From Meishania litoralis (GTDB lineage Bacteria; Bacteroidota; Bacteroidia; Flavobacteriales; Flavobacteriaceae): DNA of 64,000 nt. How positions within the stretch are numbered: the stretch's first letter is position 1; the number at the start of each line of letters is the position of its first letter. Location of the stretch: positions 496,001 through 560,000 of the forward strand of contig NZ_JBHFPV010000001.1 in NCBI RefSeq assembly GCF_042611095.1. Direction: 5' to 3'. This document shows, piece after piece, positions 8,947 to 17,699 of the stretch. The notes beneath the pieces are model-generated. The model saw only the letters and a program-made list of their open reading frames with translations. It did no database searches and was not told the DNA's origin. A program made the position numbers and the translations under genes.

Positions 8947-10007
8947 AAGTTAAGAGCAAACTTAAGTATTTTTGGTTCTAAGTTTTCATTAAAAGAATAT
9001 GCGTAAATAAATTTGCTATCGTAAATATCAAAAGATACAATATTTTTATCTAAAACAATTTTCTTGATAGGAACACCATCATGACTAAACATATAAATTG
9101 TGTTCCCTTGTTGTGAGTAAATTCCCTTCTTTTTTTTTCCATTATATAATGCATATATATAATCATCTGATATTTTAATGGATGGGTGATAGTATGTGCT
9201 TGATGTTTGATTTTTATAGCGAGGCACTGAATTTTCAGGGCCAACTATTGAAACCCAACGTGACTTGTCTAAATCAAAAATTTGTATCATCGGAATGTAC
9301 CTGTAACTCACTACAAAAATATTTTCCCTATTAGTCAAATTAGCAGAACAAATTTCTCTATGCTTTTTATTCGACATAAAGAAATATGCCTTTTCTGGCA
9401 ATTCTCCATAACCTTTTTCATAACCATCGCTCAATCCTTTTTCATACAAACGAAACTCAGAATCACTTCTATTTAAAAAGTACAATTTATTGTTATAGAT
9501 TGAAGCCGAAGTAACCATCGCCATGGGGTCAAGGAAATATTCTTTATTAAATTGTCCTCTATACGCTAAAGAATCTGCATAGTATTCAACTAGTTTGTTT
9601 TGTTGTTTGTCTAAAATTCTAATTAAACCATCTTTTGACTTAGAAAATTCCCAAGGAATCAGTATTTCTCCCTGCCCTACTCCTTTGCGGCCAAATTTAC
9701 CCAAATAAACATCATCAGGTATTCTCAAGATATGTACAAACTTATTAGTCTTGACTTCGCTAATAAACAAATATTCATTCACTATTGAAAGGGCCGGTCC
9801 AAAAATCAAGGAATCAGAAAAATAATCCAACTCTTCGGACTTCAAGTGTACAATTTTTGTAAAATCATCATCAATGAAAACTGTCGTAGCATTTTCCTGG
9901 AAGTAACTTGACTCGCTTTGACATGAAAATATTAATGCCGCTAAAATGCCAAATATTGCAATTTTCGGGGCAAAAGAAACCGAAAGGTTCAAGTAACTCA
10001 TATTCAA
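8943..10007 (-). CDS. BF3164-type lipoprotein with six-bladed beta-propeller
   Basis: A 354-aa lipoprotein with lipobox IFSC (C29) after a hydrophobic signal. The rest is a repeating beta pattern with RIPDDVYLGKFGRKGVGQGE at about residues 95-114, the hallmark of the TolB-like propeller family named BF3164 (PF15869). Such propellers bind ligands or partner proteins, with no known catalysis. In Bacteroidota this family is often found beside small NVEALA peptides and redox lipoproteins, which matches the neighbours here. A longer start at MNMSYLNL is used; the signal core begins near residue 16. Confidence 0.75.
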   Translation of the reverse strand: MNMSYLNLSVSFAPKIAIFGILAALIFSCQSESSYFQENATTVFIDDDFTKIVHLKSEELDYFSDSLIFGPALSIVNEYLFISEVKTNKFVHILRIPDDVYLGKFGRKGVGQGEILIPWEFSKSKDGLIRILDKQQNKLVEYYADSLAYRGQFNKEYFLDPMAMVTSASIYNNKLYFLNRSDSEFRLYEKGLSDGYEKGYGELPEKAYFFMSNKKHREICSANLTNRENIFVVSYRYIPMIQIFDLDKSRWVSIVGPENSVPRYKNQTSSTYYHPSIKISDDYIYALYNGKKKKGIYSQQGNTIYMFSHDGVPIKKIVLDKNIVSFDIYDSKFIYAYSFNENLEPKILKFALNL

Positions 10008-10278
10008 AAAAAGAAATTAAAAATAGCATCTATAAAATCTTTAGTAAGGGATTGACCTAGAATCTAAACCCGTTATATAGAAAAGACCGTGTATCCATTA
10101 TTATAGTAAACAGCAATCCTTTTCAAGGGATAAAGAAATCCTAACGACAAAAGCGAAATCCCTAAATCAATTATACAGATGCATACTTTGTAAGAAAATA
10201 GCCCTCATATACATTCCATTCAAAATCTCCGTTAATATGGAAATATCCCCAAAGAGATTTCAAATTTTAGAATAAAAA

Positions 10279-10509
10279 TTATCTGGGTTTTGCAAAAGAA
10301 CATACTGGCCCAGGGCCCAAAGGGACGCAATCGTAAAATAGATCCGGTTGGCAAATAACATAGCACCAAGGTTCATTATTAGCCTCAATAATGGTTTCAA
10401 GCTCAATAAGTGCAACTTCCGAAAATTCATCAACATTTATTACTCTTGTTGTAAAACTCATGGCTAAACCGGCAACAAAAAGTCCTAGAATAATTCGTAT
10501 TTTTTTCAT
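10279..10509 (-). CDS. Small four-cysteine exported peptide, NVEALA-like
   Basis: A 76-aa predicted exported peptide. Residues 1-19 are a short basic/hydrophobic leader (MKKIRIILGLFVAGLAMSF). The middle SEVALIELETIIEANNE (30-46) resembles the conserved leader end of NVEALA peptides (pattern ALANVEALANGE). The mature part would be about 30 residues with Cys at 49, 53, 61 and 70, giving room for two disulfides, and a Pro/Gly-rich PLGPGP turn. It lies 271 nt upstream of the propeller and thioredoxin-like genes in the same direction. The role is unknown. The leader-type match is by eye and moderate; maturation by disulfide formation is inferred from neighbours. Confidence 0.6.
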   Translation of the reverse strand: MKKIRIILGLFVAGLAMSFTTRVINVDEFSEVALIELETIIEANNEPWCYVICQPDLFYDCVPLGPGPVCSFAKPR

Positions 10510-10903
10510 TTTATTTATATTTTAAGTTAAAGTTCCTTATAAACTTCTAATCAAAGTCCGAACGGAAATGTCACTTTGAAAACATTGCAAAAATCGACAT
10601 TCAGAAGATTTTTACCACCCTATTGACAAGGATCTCACTGCATTATATCTATCTACTCATAAGTCTCATATTTAAATAATAATTAAACCTTTGCTTAAAA
10701 AAACTTATCGACAAACCATTAACCGCTAAGTCAAAAGTAATAAATAATACTTATTAAAATAATATTTTACTTACTTTTTTATTTTTTTATTCTAAAATAT
10801 ATGAAAGAATAATCTTATTTATATTTTTAATTTTATAATAGCCTTGAAATATCAACTAATAAATCCGAGAACATTGTTATCGTCTGATCAAAAGGCTCAT
10901 ATA
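10510..10903 (-). other. Gene-free, extremely AT-rich stretch
   Basis: No ORF of useful length and no clear hairpin. The line 10741-10800 contains only 4 G/C bases in 60. It contains the leader of the small-peptide gene; no good TAnnTTTG element is visible on the minus strand. This composition is unlike the neighbouring core genes. Confidence 0.6.
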
Positions 10904-11983
10904 TCAATTATCCCCCACCCAATTATTTCGGAACTCTTCCCACTCTGAATTATCAGTTTCCCAATCGCAGAAGATAGCAATTCCATCTATAACTCTCATT
11001 GAAGTGTCAACACTAATGGAACTATTTTTAATAGTCGCAATAGTATTTGAAATACTCTCTATTTCCAAATTCCTATATTTATGTAATTCTGGTCTGTTAA
11101 TAAAGGTACCTATGGCCATTAGAAATTGTGAATCCCCATTAAGTTTTTTCAAAATTTTAATATCACGTATTTGTTCAATACAGCTGAGTTCAAATTGCTG
11201 TTGCTTATTAATTTGCGTGTCATAGAATAGAAATGAAAGTTGATCAACATACCTCAATAAAACATTCAATTCCTCAATTGTCGTTTTCCTTTTCCACTGT
11301 TTAGTATTGGGAGATGTTGACACAACTACAGATGAAATAAAGGCATTAGGCAAAATTCTTCTTAATTTTTTGTGGAACAAGTTGACATTCTTACCATATG
11401 CTTTTCTATCTCCTTGTTTCTCTGCTTCAATTGTCAAATCCAAATATGGATCACCTTTGAGGATATATTCAAAATCAATGTGAATACCTGAAACACCCAA
11501 GGTTTCCACTAGCTTTTGTGTATCTTCCAGAGCATTTTCAACCCAAACAGAATCACCTAAATAAACCGTTTTATTTTGAACGCCTCCTATCCAAGGTAAA
11601 ATCCTAATCTCTGGATAGTATTCCTTAATCTTACTAACACTTCTTTTTGCCTGCTCTGAAAAAGGGTATTGAGGTAAATGACCATCTTTTTTGAAAGGCC
11701 CGGCAAAAATGTAGGCATATTTAATATCGTTTTCTTTGAGAATATTGGCGTAGTCCCTCAAATCTTTTTCTACCAGTTTTCTTCCCGTACTAGGTCTATA
11801 ACCTCTTAGGTATAAACTTTCAGTCCAAACTGCATTTTCTTGTCCAAACAAATGTCCATAGTTTTTTCCCCTCCTAGAATTGGTGCAACTAATTATCCAA
11901 AAACAAAATACTAATAGGTTCAGAGAAAAGTGAAAAACTCTTCGGGTGTTGGAAATTAAGCGAATTTTTTTATTGAAATACAT
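10904..11983 (-). CDS. GH18-like (TIM-barrel) lipoprotein with altered catalytic motif
   Basis: A 359-aa lipoprotein (signal ending WIISC, C33). The sequence follows the glycosidase family 18 barrel: LPWIGG at about 132-137, and the strand-4 motif SGIHIDFEYI at about 166-175. Compared with the GH18 signature DGxDxDxE, the first two Asp are replaced by Ser and His, while the last Asp and the catalytic Glu are kept. VDQLSFLFYD near 241-250 matches the strand-6 segment. Active or carbohydrate-binding-only are both possible. It is monocistronic-looking, in the same direction as the peptide cluster and the S9 peptidase. Confidence 0.6.
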   Translation of the reverse strand: MYFNKKIRLISNTRRVFHFSLNLLVFCFWIISCTNSRRGKNYGHLFGQENAVWTESLYLRGYRPSTGRKLVEKDLRDYANILKENDIKYAYIFAGPFKKDGHLPQYPFSEQAKRSVSKIKEYYPEIRILPWIGGVQNKTVYLGDSVWVENALEDTQKLVETLGVSGIHIDFEYILKGDPYLDLTIEAEKQGDRKAYGKNVNLFHKKLRRILPNAFISSVVVSTSPNTKQWKRKTTIEELNVLLRYVDQLSFLFYDTQINKQQQFELSCIEQIRDIKILKKLNGDSQFLMAIGTFINRPELHKYRNLEIESISNTIATIKNSSISVDTSMRVIDGIAIFCDWETDNSEWEEFRNNWVGDN

Positions 11984-12030
11984 TGAGCTATGAAGGCATT
12001 ATGTGGTTTGTGTTATGTTTTTTCAAGATT

Positions 12031-13740
12031 TCACAATTCTATTATCTTGGTATATATATGGGTCCATGAAGTGGTCTTATGGAAAAAATGGCCTTCTCCT
12101 TTAAATATCTCAAGATTGTCGGAACCAAGATCAATCAAATTCTTTCTTTCTAAAAGTTCCTTCGTTATTAAGGCAAGGGGATCATATTCGCCATAAAATA
12201 CCAGCATCCTCAACTTTCTTAACCTATCTGTATTTTTAATATTTTGATTTATCAACCCCGAAATAAGAACTACCCCGCCCAAACCTTCAAGATAATCAAT
12301 AGCACCCATAACCAATTTGCCTCCATAGCTTGAGCCTATTAAAATGATATCTTTAGAATTTAAGCCGTATTTTTCTTTTAAATACAACACACTGTTAACA
12401 ACATCTAAAATCTGTTTTGACTCATTATTTTTCATTGCAAATTGCTTTGAATAACCTGAAGATCCATGATAATTAATTGCAAGAAAATTAAAACCATATT
12501 TTGTAAATAATTTGGCGTGCATATTCCATAGGGGTCTAAATTGTAAATATGGTCCACCATGAACATATATTATTGTTTTTACCCCAGCTTTTTTCTGTGG
12601 TTTTGCTTTCCACAAATAGCCTGGAATTTCATCTTCATTCGTACTCCCACTAATTCGTACTAATTCTGGGTTTCCCAACTTTAAAAAAGAAATATTATCC
12701 TTCAGATATAGGGTCTTTTTCTTTCCATTACTTACATTAACCTTCAACAAAGATGGAGGTAGACCACTAGTAGATTGCTTTAAATAAAGATCAGAATTCA
12801 ATTCCAGTTCGAGTTCAAAACTAGATAGCTTGTCTGTCTCATTTTGAATCAAACTATCGACTTTCCAATCAGAACTGTAAAGTCTACTCACACCATTCTC
12901 ATTACGGTTGTAATAAAATGAAGAAGTATTTTTAGAATACTTACATTTCTCAATATTAAAATCTGAATCTGTCAATTTTTCAACTAATCTTTCGTCCATT
13001 TTCAGTTCAAAACACTGGAAATACTCTTCATTTTTCTCTCTCCCAACAAAAAGGAGCTTATTTTCTTTGACCGAAAAGTTTTTTACCTCGTCATAGTTAT
13101 TAAGCGAATACTTGCTAATGTGATTGTTAGGCACATTAAATTTATAAAGGGTAGGATTCTTTGGATGACTTAGGAAAAAGATTGTTGTATTATCTAGCCA
13201 TCTAAAATCCGAATATGAGTCTATATCTGCAAAAACCCTTACAACCTTTTTCTCCTCAAAATCAAATATATACAAACGGCTCAACTCATTAGTAGATACA
13301 TAAGCCAGGTATTTCCCATTCACCGACCATCTTATAGGGGGAATTGCATTACTAGAAGATGGCAAGTTTATTTTTGATTTCTCTTTTGTTTCAATATTTA
13401 ATATGCACAAATCATACTTTCTTGTTTTTGGGTTTAGCTCTTGAAATATAATTTCACCTCCACTCGGATGCCATGTAAGTGATAATTGCGTGAAATCCGA
13501 ACTGTCAATTTTAATTGGACTAGAATTGTCCAAATTCGAAATAAATAAATCGAAAGTTTCGAAACTTCTTTCTTTCAATAAGATCGCATCACCTTTCGGA
13601 GATATTTTAACGTATATGGGATATTGTTTTAATAAAGTATCTAATACTTTTACCCCAGCCACACCATGATTACCGTTGTCACAAGCAAATAAAGCTGCAA
13701 TCAATATTAATAGAATAAGTCTGATATAATAGCTCATCAA
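12031..13740 (-). CDS. S9-type (prolyl oligopeptidase family) serine peptidase lipoprotein
   Basis: A 569-aa lipoprotein with lipobox LFAC (C20). Residues 40-330 form a WD40/TolB-like beta propeller with repeated pieces such as ISPKGDAILL, LSLTWHPSGGEI and RWSVNGKYLAYVS. Residues 380-569 form an alpha/beta-hydrolase domain with IYVHGGP, then the nucleophile elbow GSSYGGK, then VFYGEYDPLA (the Asp) and GEGHFFHK (the His). All three catalytic residues are present. This family cleaves short peptides, often after Pro. It sits 47 nt downstream-facing from the GH18-like gene. A role in maturation or turnover of secreted peptides is inference. Confidence 0.8.
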   Translation of the reverse strand: MMSYYIRLILLILIAALFACDNGNHGVAGVKVLDTLLKQYPIYVKISPKGDAILLKERSFETFDLFISNLDNSSPIKIDSSDFTQLSLTWHPSGGEIIFQELNPKTRKYDLCILNIETKEKSKINLPSSSNAIPPIRWSVNGKYLAYVSTNELSRLYIFDFEEKKVVRVFADIDSYSDFRWLDNTTIFFLSHPKNPTLYKFNVPNNHISKYSLNNYDEVKNFSVKENKLLFVGREKNEEYFQCFELKMDERLVEKLTDSDFNIEKCKYSKNTSSFYYNRNENGVSRLYSSDWKVDSLIQNETDKLSSFELELELNSDLYLKQSTSGLPPSLLKVNVSNGKKKTLYLKDNISFLKLGNPELVRISGSTNEDEIPGYLWKAKPQKKAGVKTIIYVHGGPYLQFRPLWNMHAKLFTKYGFNFLAINYHGSSGYSKQFAMKNNESKQILDVVNSVLYLKEKYGLNSKDIILIGSSYGGKLVMGAIDYLEGLGGVVLISGLINQNIKNTDRLRKLRMLVFYGEYDPLALITKELLERKNLIDLGSDNLEIFKGEGHFFHKTTSWTHIYTKIIEL

Positions 13741-13949
13741 TTATTCTTTAAATTAAATATAAGTAAATATATCGTAGATAGGTGCCTATTACTTTATTAT
13801 ATTGTAAGATTAATCGTAAAAATATATTCTTTTTATATGAGCATTGAACAAATCGCGTGGCTAAACGTGTGCTTTAGTTACTAAATAGTTTTGAATAGGT
13901 ATTTTTTGCTTTCTATTTAACTTGTCTAATTTTAATAGTATTTACTTAT

Positions 13950-15839
13950 CTATTTGTCAACAATTTTTTTCATTTCTTCTTTAATTTCTTTTATGGCCCT
14001 TGATGGTATTTTTACTCTTTTATCTAAAATAATCTTGGCCCTTTCAACAGCTTTTTTTTTCTGACCAGTTTCATCGTATAACTTAACTAACAAATAATCT
14101 GGATAAAATCGACTTGGCACCATATTCGCTGCTTTCTGATACGCTATCTCTGCTTGTTCGTAATTGCCCATGGTTTTGTTAACGTCTCCAATTGTAGTTT
14201 CCAAAATCGTATTATTTAAATAGATTTTTGCGTTTTCTAATATAGGTAGTGCTTTGTCATCCTGTCCGGCCATGACTAATGCTTTGCCATAATTCAGAAG
14301 TAATTCACCACAATTTTCAAGTCCTGGTATTGCCTTTTCGAACTCAGCAACACTCTTCTTATATAATCCATATTTATATAGGTCCTTTGCAATTTTCCAA
14401 CTTCTATATTTTCCCTTCAAATCTCGAAATTTAGAGCTACCCTCCCATATAACGACGATACCCAAAAATACTAAGCTTAATTTAAGGGCCTTAGTTCCTT
14501 TTCCAAAAAAAGAACTCCTCCCAGTATGATAAGTCCGGCAATATTTTCTATTATCGATTGTGGCCAACAATGAAAACATAACCACTATTATTATTTTTAT
14601 CGGCAGTATCTGAGACGGATAAGAAAATAGGCTGAAAATTACAATTGTGCCCAGAACAATAAGAATTAATACTTTGATAAAACCATTTTCTTCTTTAACC
14701 TTTAATTTTAAACCTAGAAAAACAACCACTATAAGATGAAAAAAACCAACTATCCCATTTTCAGATAGAAATTGAAGAATTTCATTAAAGGCATAGCTAT
14801 TATTGTCTGCGACCATAAGTTCACCGGTTTTCCTGACCCGTTCAAAGTAATAAGCTTGCTCTTCCATGTAATGAGCCTTAAAAGAATCATAGCCAATCCC
14901 AAAGATTGGGTTTTTAACTATCATTTTACCGGTAACCTTCCATATCAAAATTCTTCCGTCTGCCGAGTTCTTTTTAAAATGATACATTTTGAAGATTCCG
15001 ACAGCTAAAACTAAGAGAACTATAATACACATAAAGACTTTTTTATAAATCGACAAAGCCTTTATTTTGTTAAGTGCTCGATATCTATAAATTAAAACAC
15101 TTGTGCAGCCAACCAAAGATGCCAACCATGCTGCCCTTGAACCTGTTCTGGGCAATATGAAAAAAATAACACCCATACAAATTAAAGGTATATATTGTCT
15201 GAGGGTATCGAAACATATCTTTTGCAGTCTTTGAGTCCAACTTGAATATGAAGTTTTCTTCGAGGTAATATTAAATCTGAAAACGTAGAATCCCAGTGAA
15301 ATAACAATTAATGTTGCACAAAAACCTGCCAATGGCCCTGGGTTAAAAAAACCTCCGCCGAGGGTAATGCCAAAATACGTTGGACTAAAATTATCAAATA
15401 CTTGAAGAAAAAATAACCCCTGTACAATTCCCGATAACATAATGGAAAGCAATACAATAGGATAGTCTTTTAATGAAAGTATTCTTAAGCCTAAATAAAG
15501 AAAAGAAAGGAGCAAAAGTTCTATAAATCGAATGGAAAACCCGTGGAAGGATTGTAAAATGTATCGGTTAATTATTATGTAAACAAGCAAGAAGAAAAGT
15601 GAAATATCAATTTTCGATATTTTAAATTTAACTTCCTCAGTTTTGGTTAAAAGAAGTGTTGACATAACACACCCAAGCAGAACTAGCAATCCGCCCGTCA
15701 AGAAAAAAGCCTTGGAGCTAATAGTAGAATCTACAACTTCTAAATTGTTTACCGATGGTATTATTATAAGAATCAGGACTAAAATCGTCTTGGGGAGAGA
15801 AAATGCCATTTTCGTAAAATTTGTACAGTTGATTTGCAT
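13950..15839 (-). CDS. O-antigen ligase family protein with C-terminal TPR repeats
   Basis: A 629-aa polytopic protein. About 12 helices span residues 10-455, including the Wzy_C (O-antigen ligase) hallmarks: PRTGSRAAWLASL at about 225-237, GIGYDSF near 319, and NNSYAFNEILQFLSENG near 346-362. Residues 480-629 are TPR-like helical repeats (GNYEQAEIAYQKAANMVPS). The family includes O-antigen ligases and oligosaccharyltransferases that attach glycans to proteins such as pilins. No O-antigen genes surround it, so a protein/peptide glycosyltransferase role is possible, but this is not shown. A start at Met11 (15809) is an alternative. Confidence 0.8.
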   Translation of the reverse strand: MQINCTNFTKMAFSLPKTILVLILIIIPSVNNLEVVDSTISSKAFFLTGGLLVLLGCVMSTLLLTKTEEVKFKISKIDISLFFLLVYIIINRYILQSFHGFSIRFIELLLLSFLYLGLRILSLKDYPIVLLSIMLSGIVQGLFFLQVFDNFSPTYFGITLGGGFFNPGPLAGFCATLIVISLGFYVFRFNITSKKTSYSSWTQRLQKICFDTLRQYIPLICMGVIFFILPRTGSRAAWLASLVGCTSVLIYRYRALNKIKALSIYKKVFMCIIVLLVLAVGIFKMYHFKKNSADGRILIWKVTGKMIVKNPIFGIGYDSFKAHYMEEQAYYFERVRKTGELMVADNNSYAFNEILQFLSENGIVGFFHLIVVVFLGLKLKVKEENGFIKVLILIVLGTIVIFSLFSYPSQILPIKIIIVVMFSLLATIDNRKYCRTYHTGRSSFFGKGTKALKLSLVFLGIVVIWEGSSKFRDLKGKYRSWKIAKDLYKYGLYKKSVAEFEKAIPGLENCGELLLNYGKALVMAGQDDKALPILENAKIYLNNTILETTIGDVNKTMGNYEQAEIAYQKAANMVPSRFYPDYLLVKLYDETGQKKKAVERAKIILDKRVKIPSRAIKEIKEEMKKIVDK

Positions 15840-16229
15840 TTAGTTTAGGTCAATCTTTTCTTAATATAAGAATAATCAGATAAATTAATAAGAATTATAT
15901 ACAAATAATATTACATAATCCTTTAATTAAATATAAGATTATATAATATGTTTTACATATTATATCCAAACCAAAATTTGATGGTATGCTAAATTTATGT
16001 TATGATTTTTAGAGCCATTCTCAATGTAGAGATGGTCTGGTGCCTAACCAGCGACATTGCCATACTTTATATGTTAACAACAAATTAAGTTCTCGATTCA
16101 AGAGTGACTGGGTCTAGCTAATATTTAATTAACCCGTGTTTCTTTAAAAAGGAAGAGCAAAATGAACCTGCAAGTTCAAAATATAAAAACATCTCAAAAT
16201 GTTCAAGGGTAAAAGTTATACCAATATAT
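15840..16229 (+). other. Gene-free AT-rich stretch before the IS element
   Basis: About 390 nt with no credible ORF, tRNA or strong hairpin. It is presumably the promoter region of the O-antigen ligase gene plus pre-insertion intergenic DNA. I see nothing further in it. Confidence 0.5.
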
Positions 16230-16237
16230 TTTTTGAT
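16230..16237 (+). repeat. Left target-site duplication of the IS256-family element (TTTTTGAT)
   Basis: The octamer TTTTTGAT directly abuts the left end of the IS and recurs at the right end (17574-17581). Eight-bp duplications are normal for the IS256 family, so this marks a real transposition event. Confidence 0.85.
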
Positions 16238-16240
16238 AGG

Positions 16241-16262
16241 ACTATCTCATAAAGTGTGTAAA
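16241..16262 (+). repeat. Left inverted repeat of the IS256-family element
   Basis: The 22-bp left repeat matches the reverse complement of 17549-17570 at 19 of 22 positions; ACTATC and AAGTGTGTAAA are identical blocks. It marks the transposase recognition site. Confidence 0.85.
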
Positions 16263-16265
16263 TAG

Positions 16266-16297
16266 AAAATTAGCGGGGGCATGCCCCCGCTAATTTT
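16266..16297 (+). terminator. Perfect 32-bp palindrome inside the IS left end (bidirectional terminator type)
   Basis: A perfect 16-bp-arm palindrome with a GC core (TTAGCGGGGGC / GCCCCCGCTAA) flanked by A-runs and T-runs, just ahead of the transposase start. Transcription in either direction would give a strong hairpin followed by U residues. Such structures shield transposase genes from external transcription. Confidence 0.7.
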
Positions 16298-16324
16298 TTG
16301 TCTAATTTTAAATATCCGCACATT

Positions 16325-17521
16325 ATGAAGAAAGAAGAATTGTTCCACGACGATTTCCTGAAGCAGTTCAAATCGGGAGACGAGCTCAACGGTTTTCTGA
16401 AAGAACTCCAGAAACGGGGCATCGAGAAGATGCTCGAAGGGGAGCTTGACGGCCACCTGGACTATGAAGGGCACGGTCGCTCGCCCAACGACAACAGGCG
16501 CAACGGCCACACCAAGAAGAAGGTACGCACTTCCTTCGGGGAGTCGCAGATCAGCGTGCCAAGGGACCGGGACGCCAGTTTCAATCCCATGATCGTACCC
16601 AAAAGGGGCAACATGGCCGACGGTATCGAGAACATCATCGTATCGCTCTACGCCAAGGGCATGTCGGTAAGCGACATCGAGGAACAGATACGGGAGGCCT
16701 ACGGCTTCGAGGTGTCCACCTCCACCATATCAAGGATCACCGAAAAGGTGGCCGACGACATCGCGGCATGGCAGAACCGCCCCTTGGAACCGGTCTACCT
16801 AATCGTATGGATGGACGGCATCGTATTCAAGGTGCGCGAGAGCTCCAAGGTCATCAACAAGACCGTCTACGTGGCCGTGGGCCTGCGAAGGGACGGCAAG
16901 AAGGAGGTATTGGGGCTCTGGCTCGGCAAGAACGAATCGGCCGCCTTCTGGATGTCGGTGCTCACCGATATGAGGGCACGCGGCACCGAGGACATCCTGA
17001 TCACGGCCACCGACAACCTGAACGGCTTCACCGATACCATCAAGAGCGTGTTCCCCGAATCGAGGACCCAGATATGCGTGGTACACCAGATAAGAAACGC
17101 ATGCCGTTACGTGGTATGGAAGGACAAAAAGGAGTTCACCGCGGACATGAAGGGCATCTATAACGCCCCCAACGAGAGGGCCGCCAAGGCCGCCCTGGAG
17201 GACTTTGCACAAAAATGGAAAGGCAAGTATTCCTATGCCATAAGGAGCTGGAGGGACAATTGGGACGAACTTACCGTGTTCTACGAGTTCCCCTTGGAAA
17301 TAAGGAAGATAATATATACCACGAACCTTATCGAGAACCTGAACGGAAAGATCAGGAAGTACACCAAGAACAAGCTTTCGTTCCCCACCGACGATGCCGT
17401 GATGAAATCCGTATATTTGGCGGCAAGGGAGGCCACCAAGAAGTGGTCGATGCCCATCAGGAACTGGGACATCATCCTGAACCAGTTCCTTACGATCTAT
17501 GAAAAAAGGGTCGGGCTCTAA
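16325..17521 (+). CDS. IS256-family transposase
   Basis: A 398-aa mutator-type DDE transposase. Start choice: ATG at 16325 (MKKEELFHDDFLKQF); a TTG further upstream would lie on the palindrome. The sequence contains LDGHLDYEGH and GESQISVPRDR, both typical of this family. The C-terminal half has VWMDGIVFKVR (first Asp at about residue 163), DNLNGF (second Asp) and TTNLIENLNGKIRK at about 336-349, with the catalytic Glu at about 341. The length is usual for the family. It is intact and in a complete element. Confidence 0.95.
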   Translation: MKKEELFHDDFLKQFKSGDELNGFLKELQKRGIEKMLEGELDGHLDYEGHGRSPNDNRRNGHTKKKVRTSFGESQISVPRDRDASFNPMIVPKRGNMADGIENIIVSLYAKGMSVSDIEEQIREAYGFEVSTSTISRITEKVADDIAAWQNRPLEPVYLIVWMDGIVFKVRESSKVINKTVYVAVGLRRDGKKEVLGLWLGKNESAAFWMSVLTDMRARGTEDILITATDNLNGFTDTIKSVFPESRTQICVVHQIRNACRYVVWKDKKEFTADMKGIYNAPNERAAKAALEDFAQKWKGKYSYAIRSWRDNWDELTVFYEFPLEIRKIIYTTNLIENLNGKIRKYTKNKLSFPTDDAVMKSVYLAAREATKKWSMPIRNWDIILNQFLTIYEKRVGL

Positions 17522-17548
17522 AAAAGTCCAGCCCCTGTTAATTTGAGT

Positions 17549-17570
17549 TTACACACTTAGTGGGATAGTG
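17549..17570 (-). repeat. Right inverted repeat of the IS256-family element
   Basis: Reverse complement of the left repeat with 3 mismatches in 22. It lies 28 nt after the transposase stop and 3 nt inside the IS edge. Confidence 0.85.
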
Positions 17571-17573
17571 TCT

Positions 17574-17581
17574 TTTTGATT
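17574..17581 (+). repeat. Right target-site duplication (TTTTTGAT)
   Basis: Second copy of the octamer flanking the IS256-family element at the right end. Both copies lie exactly at the ends inferred from the inverted repeats. Confidence 0.85.
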
Positions 17582-17699
17582 AACGAACTACTTATAGAAA
17601 TAAATCATGCCAAATATAACAATAGGTAATTCACCAGTGCCTGTCAGTCCCGTAATACAGGATTGAACTAACTTGAAGGTAATTGATGATTCTAGAACT

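Larger units (their letters stand above)
16238..17573 (+). mobile_element. Complete IS256-family insertion sequence (about 1.34 kb)
   Basis: The element is bounded by imperfect inverted repeats and by the 8-bp duplication TTTTTGAT on each side. It contains a single intact transposase ORF (16325-17521). Its base composition is strikingly GC-rich (about 62% in 16921-16980) against an extremely AT-rich host block. It is therefore either recent or acquired from a GC-richer genome. It interrupts the AT-rich accessory region, not a recognisable gene. Both ends, the duplication and the ORF are intact, so it may still be mobile. Confidence 0.9.

Noticed and set aside
16298..16324. An upstream TTG start for the transposase
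   Set aside because: It would begin at the edge of the palindrome; ATG at 16325 fits the family start better.
16799..17212. Long minus-strand ORFs across the transposase
   Set aside because: They are shadows caused by high GC in the real gene; the transposase frame has clear family motifs.
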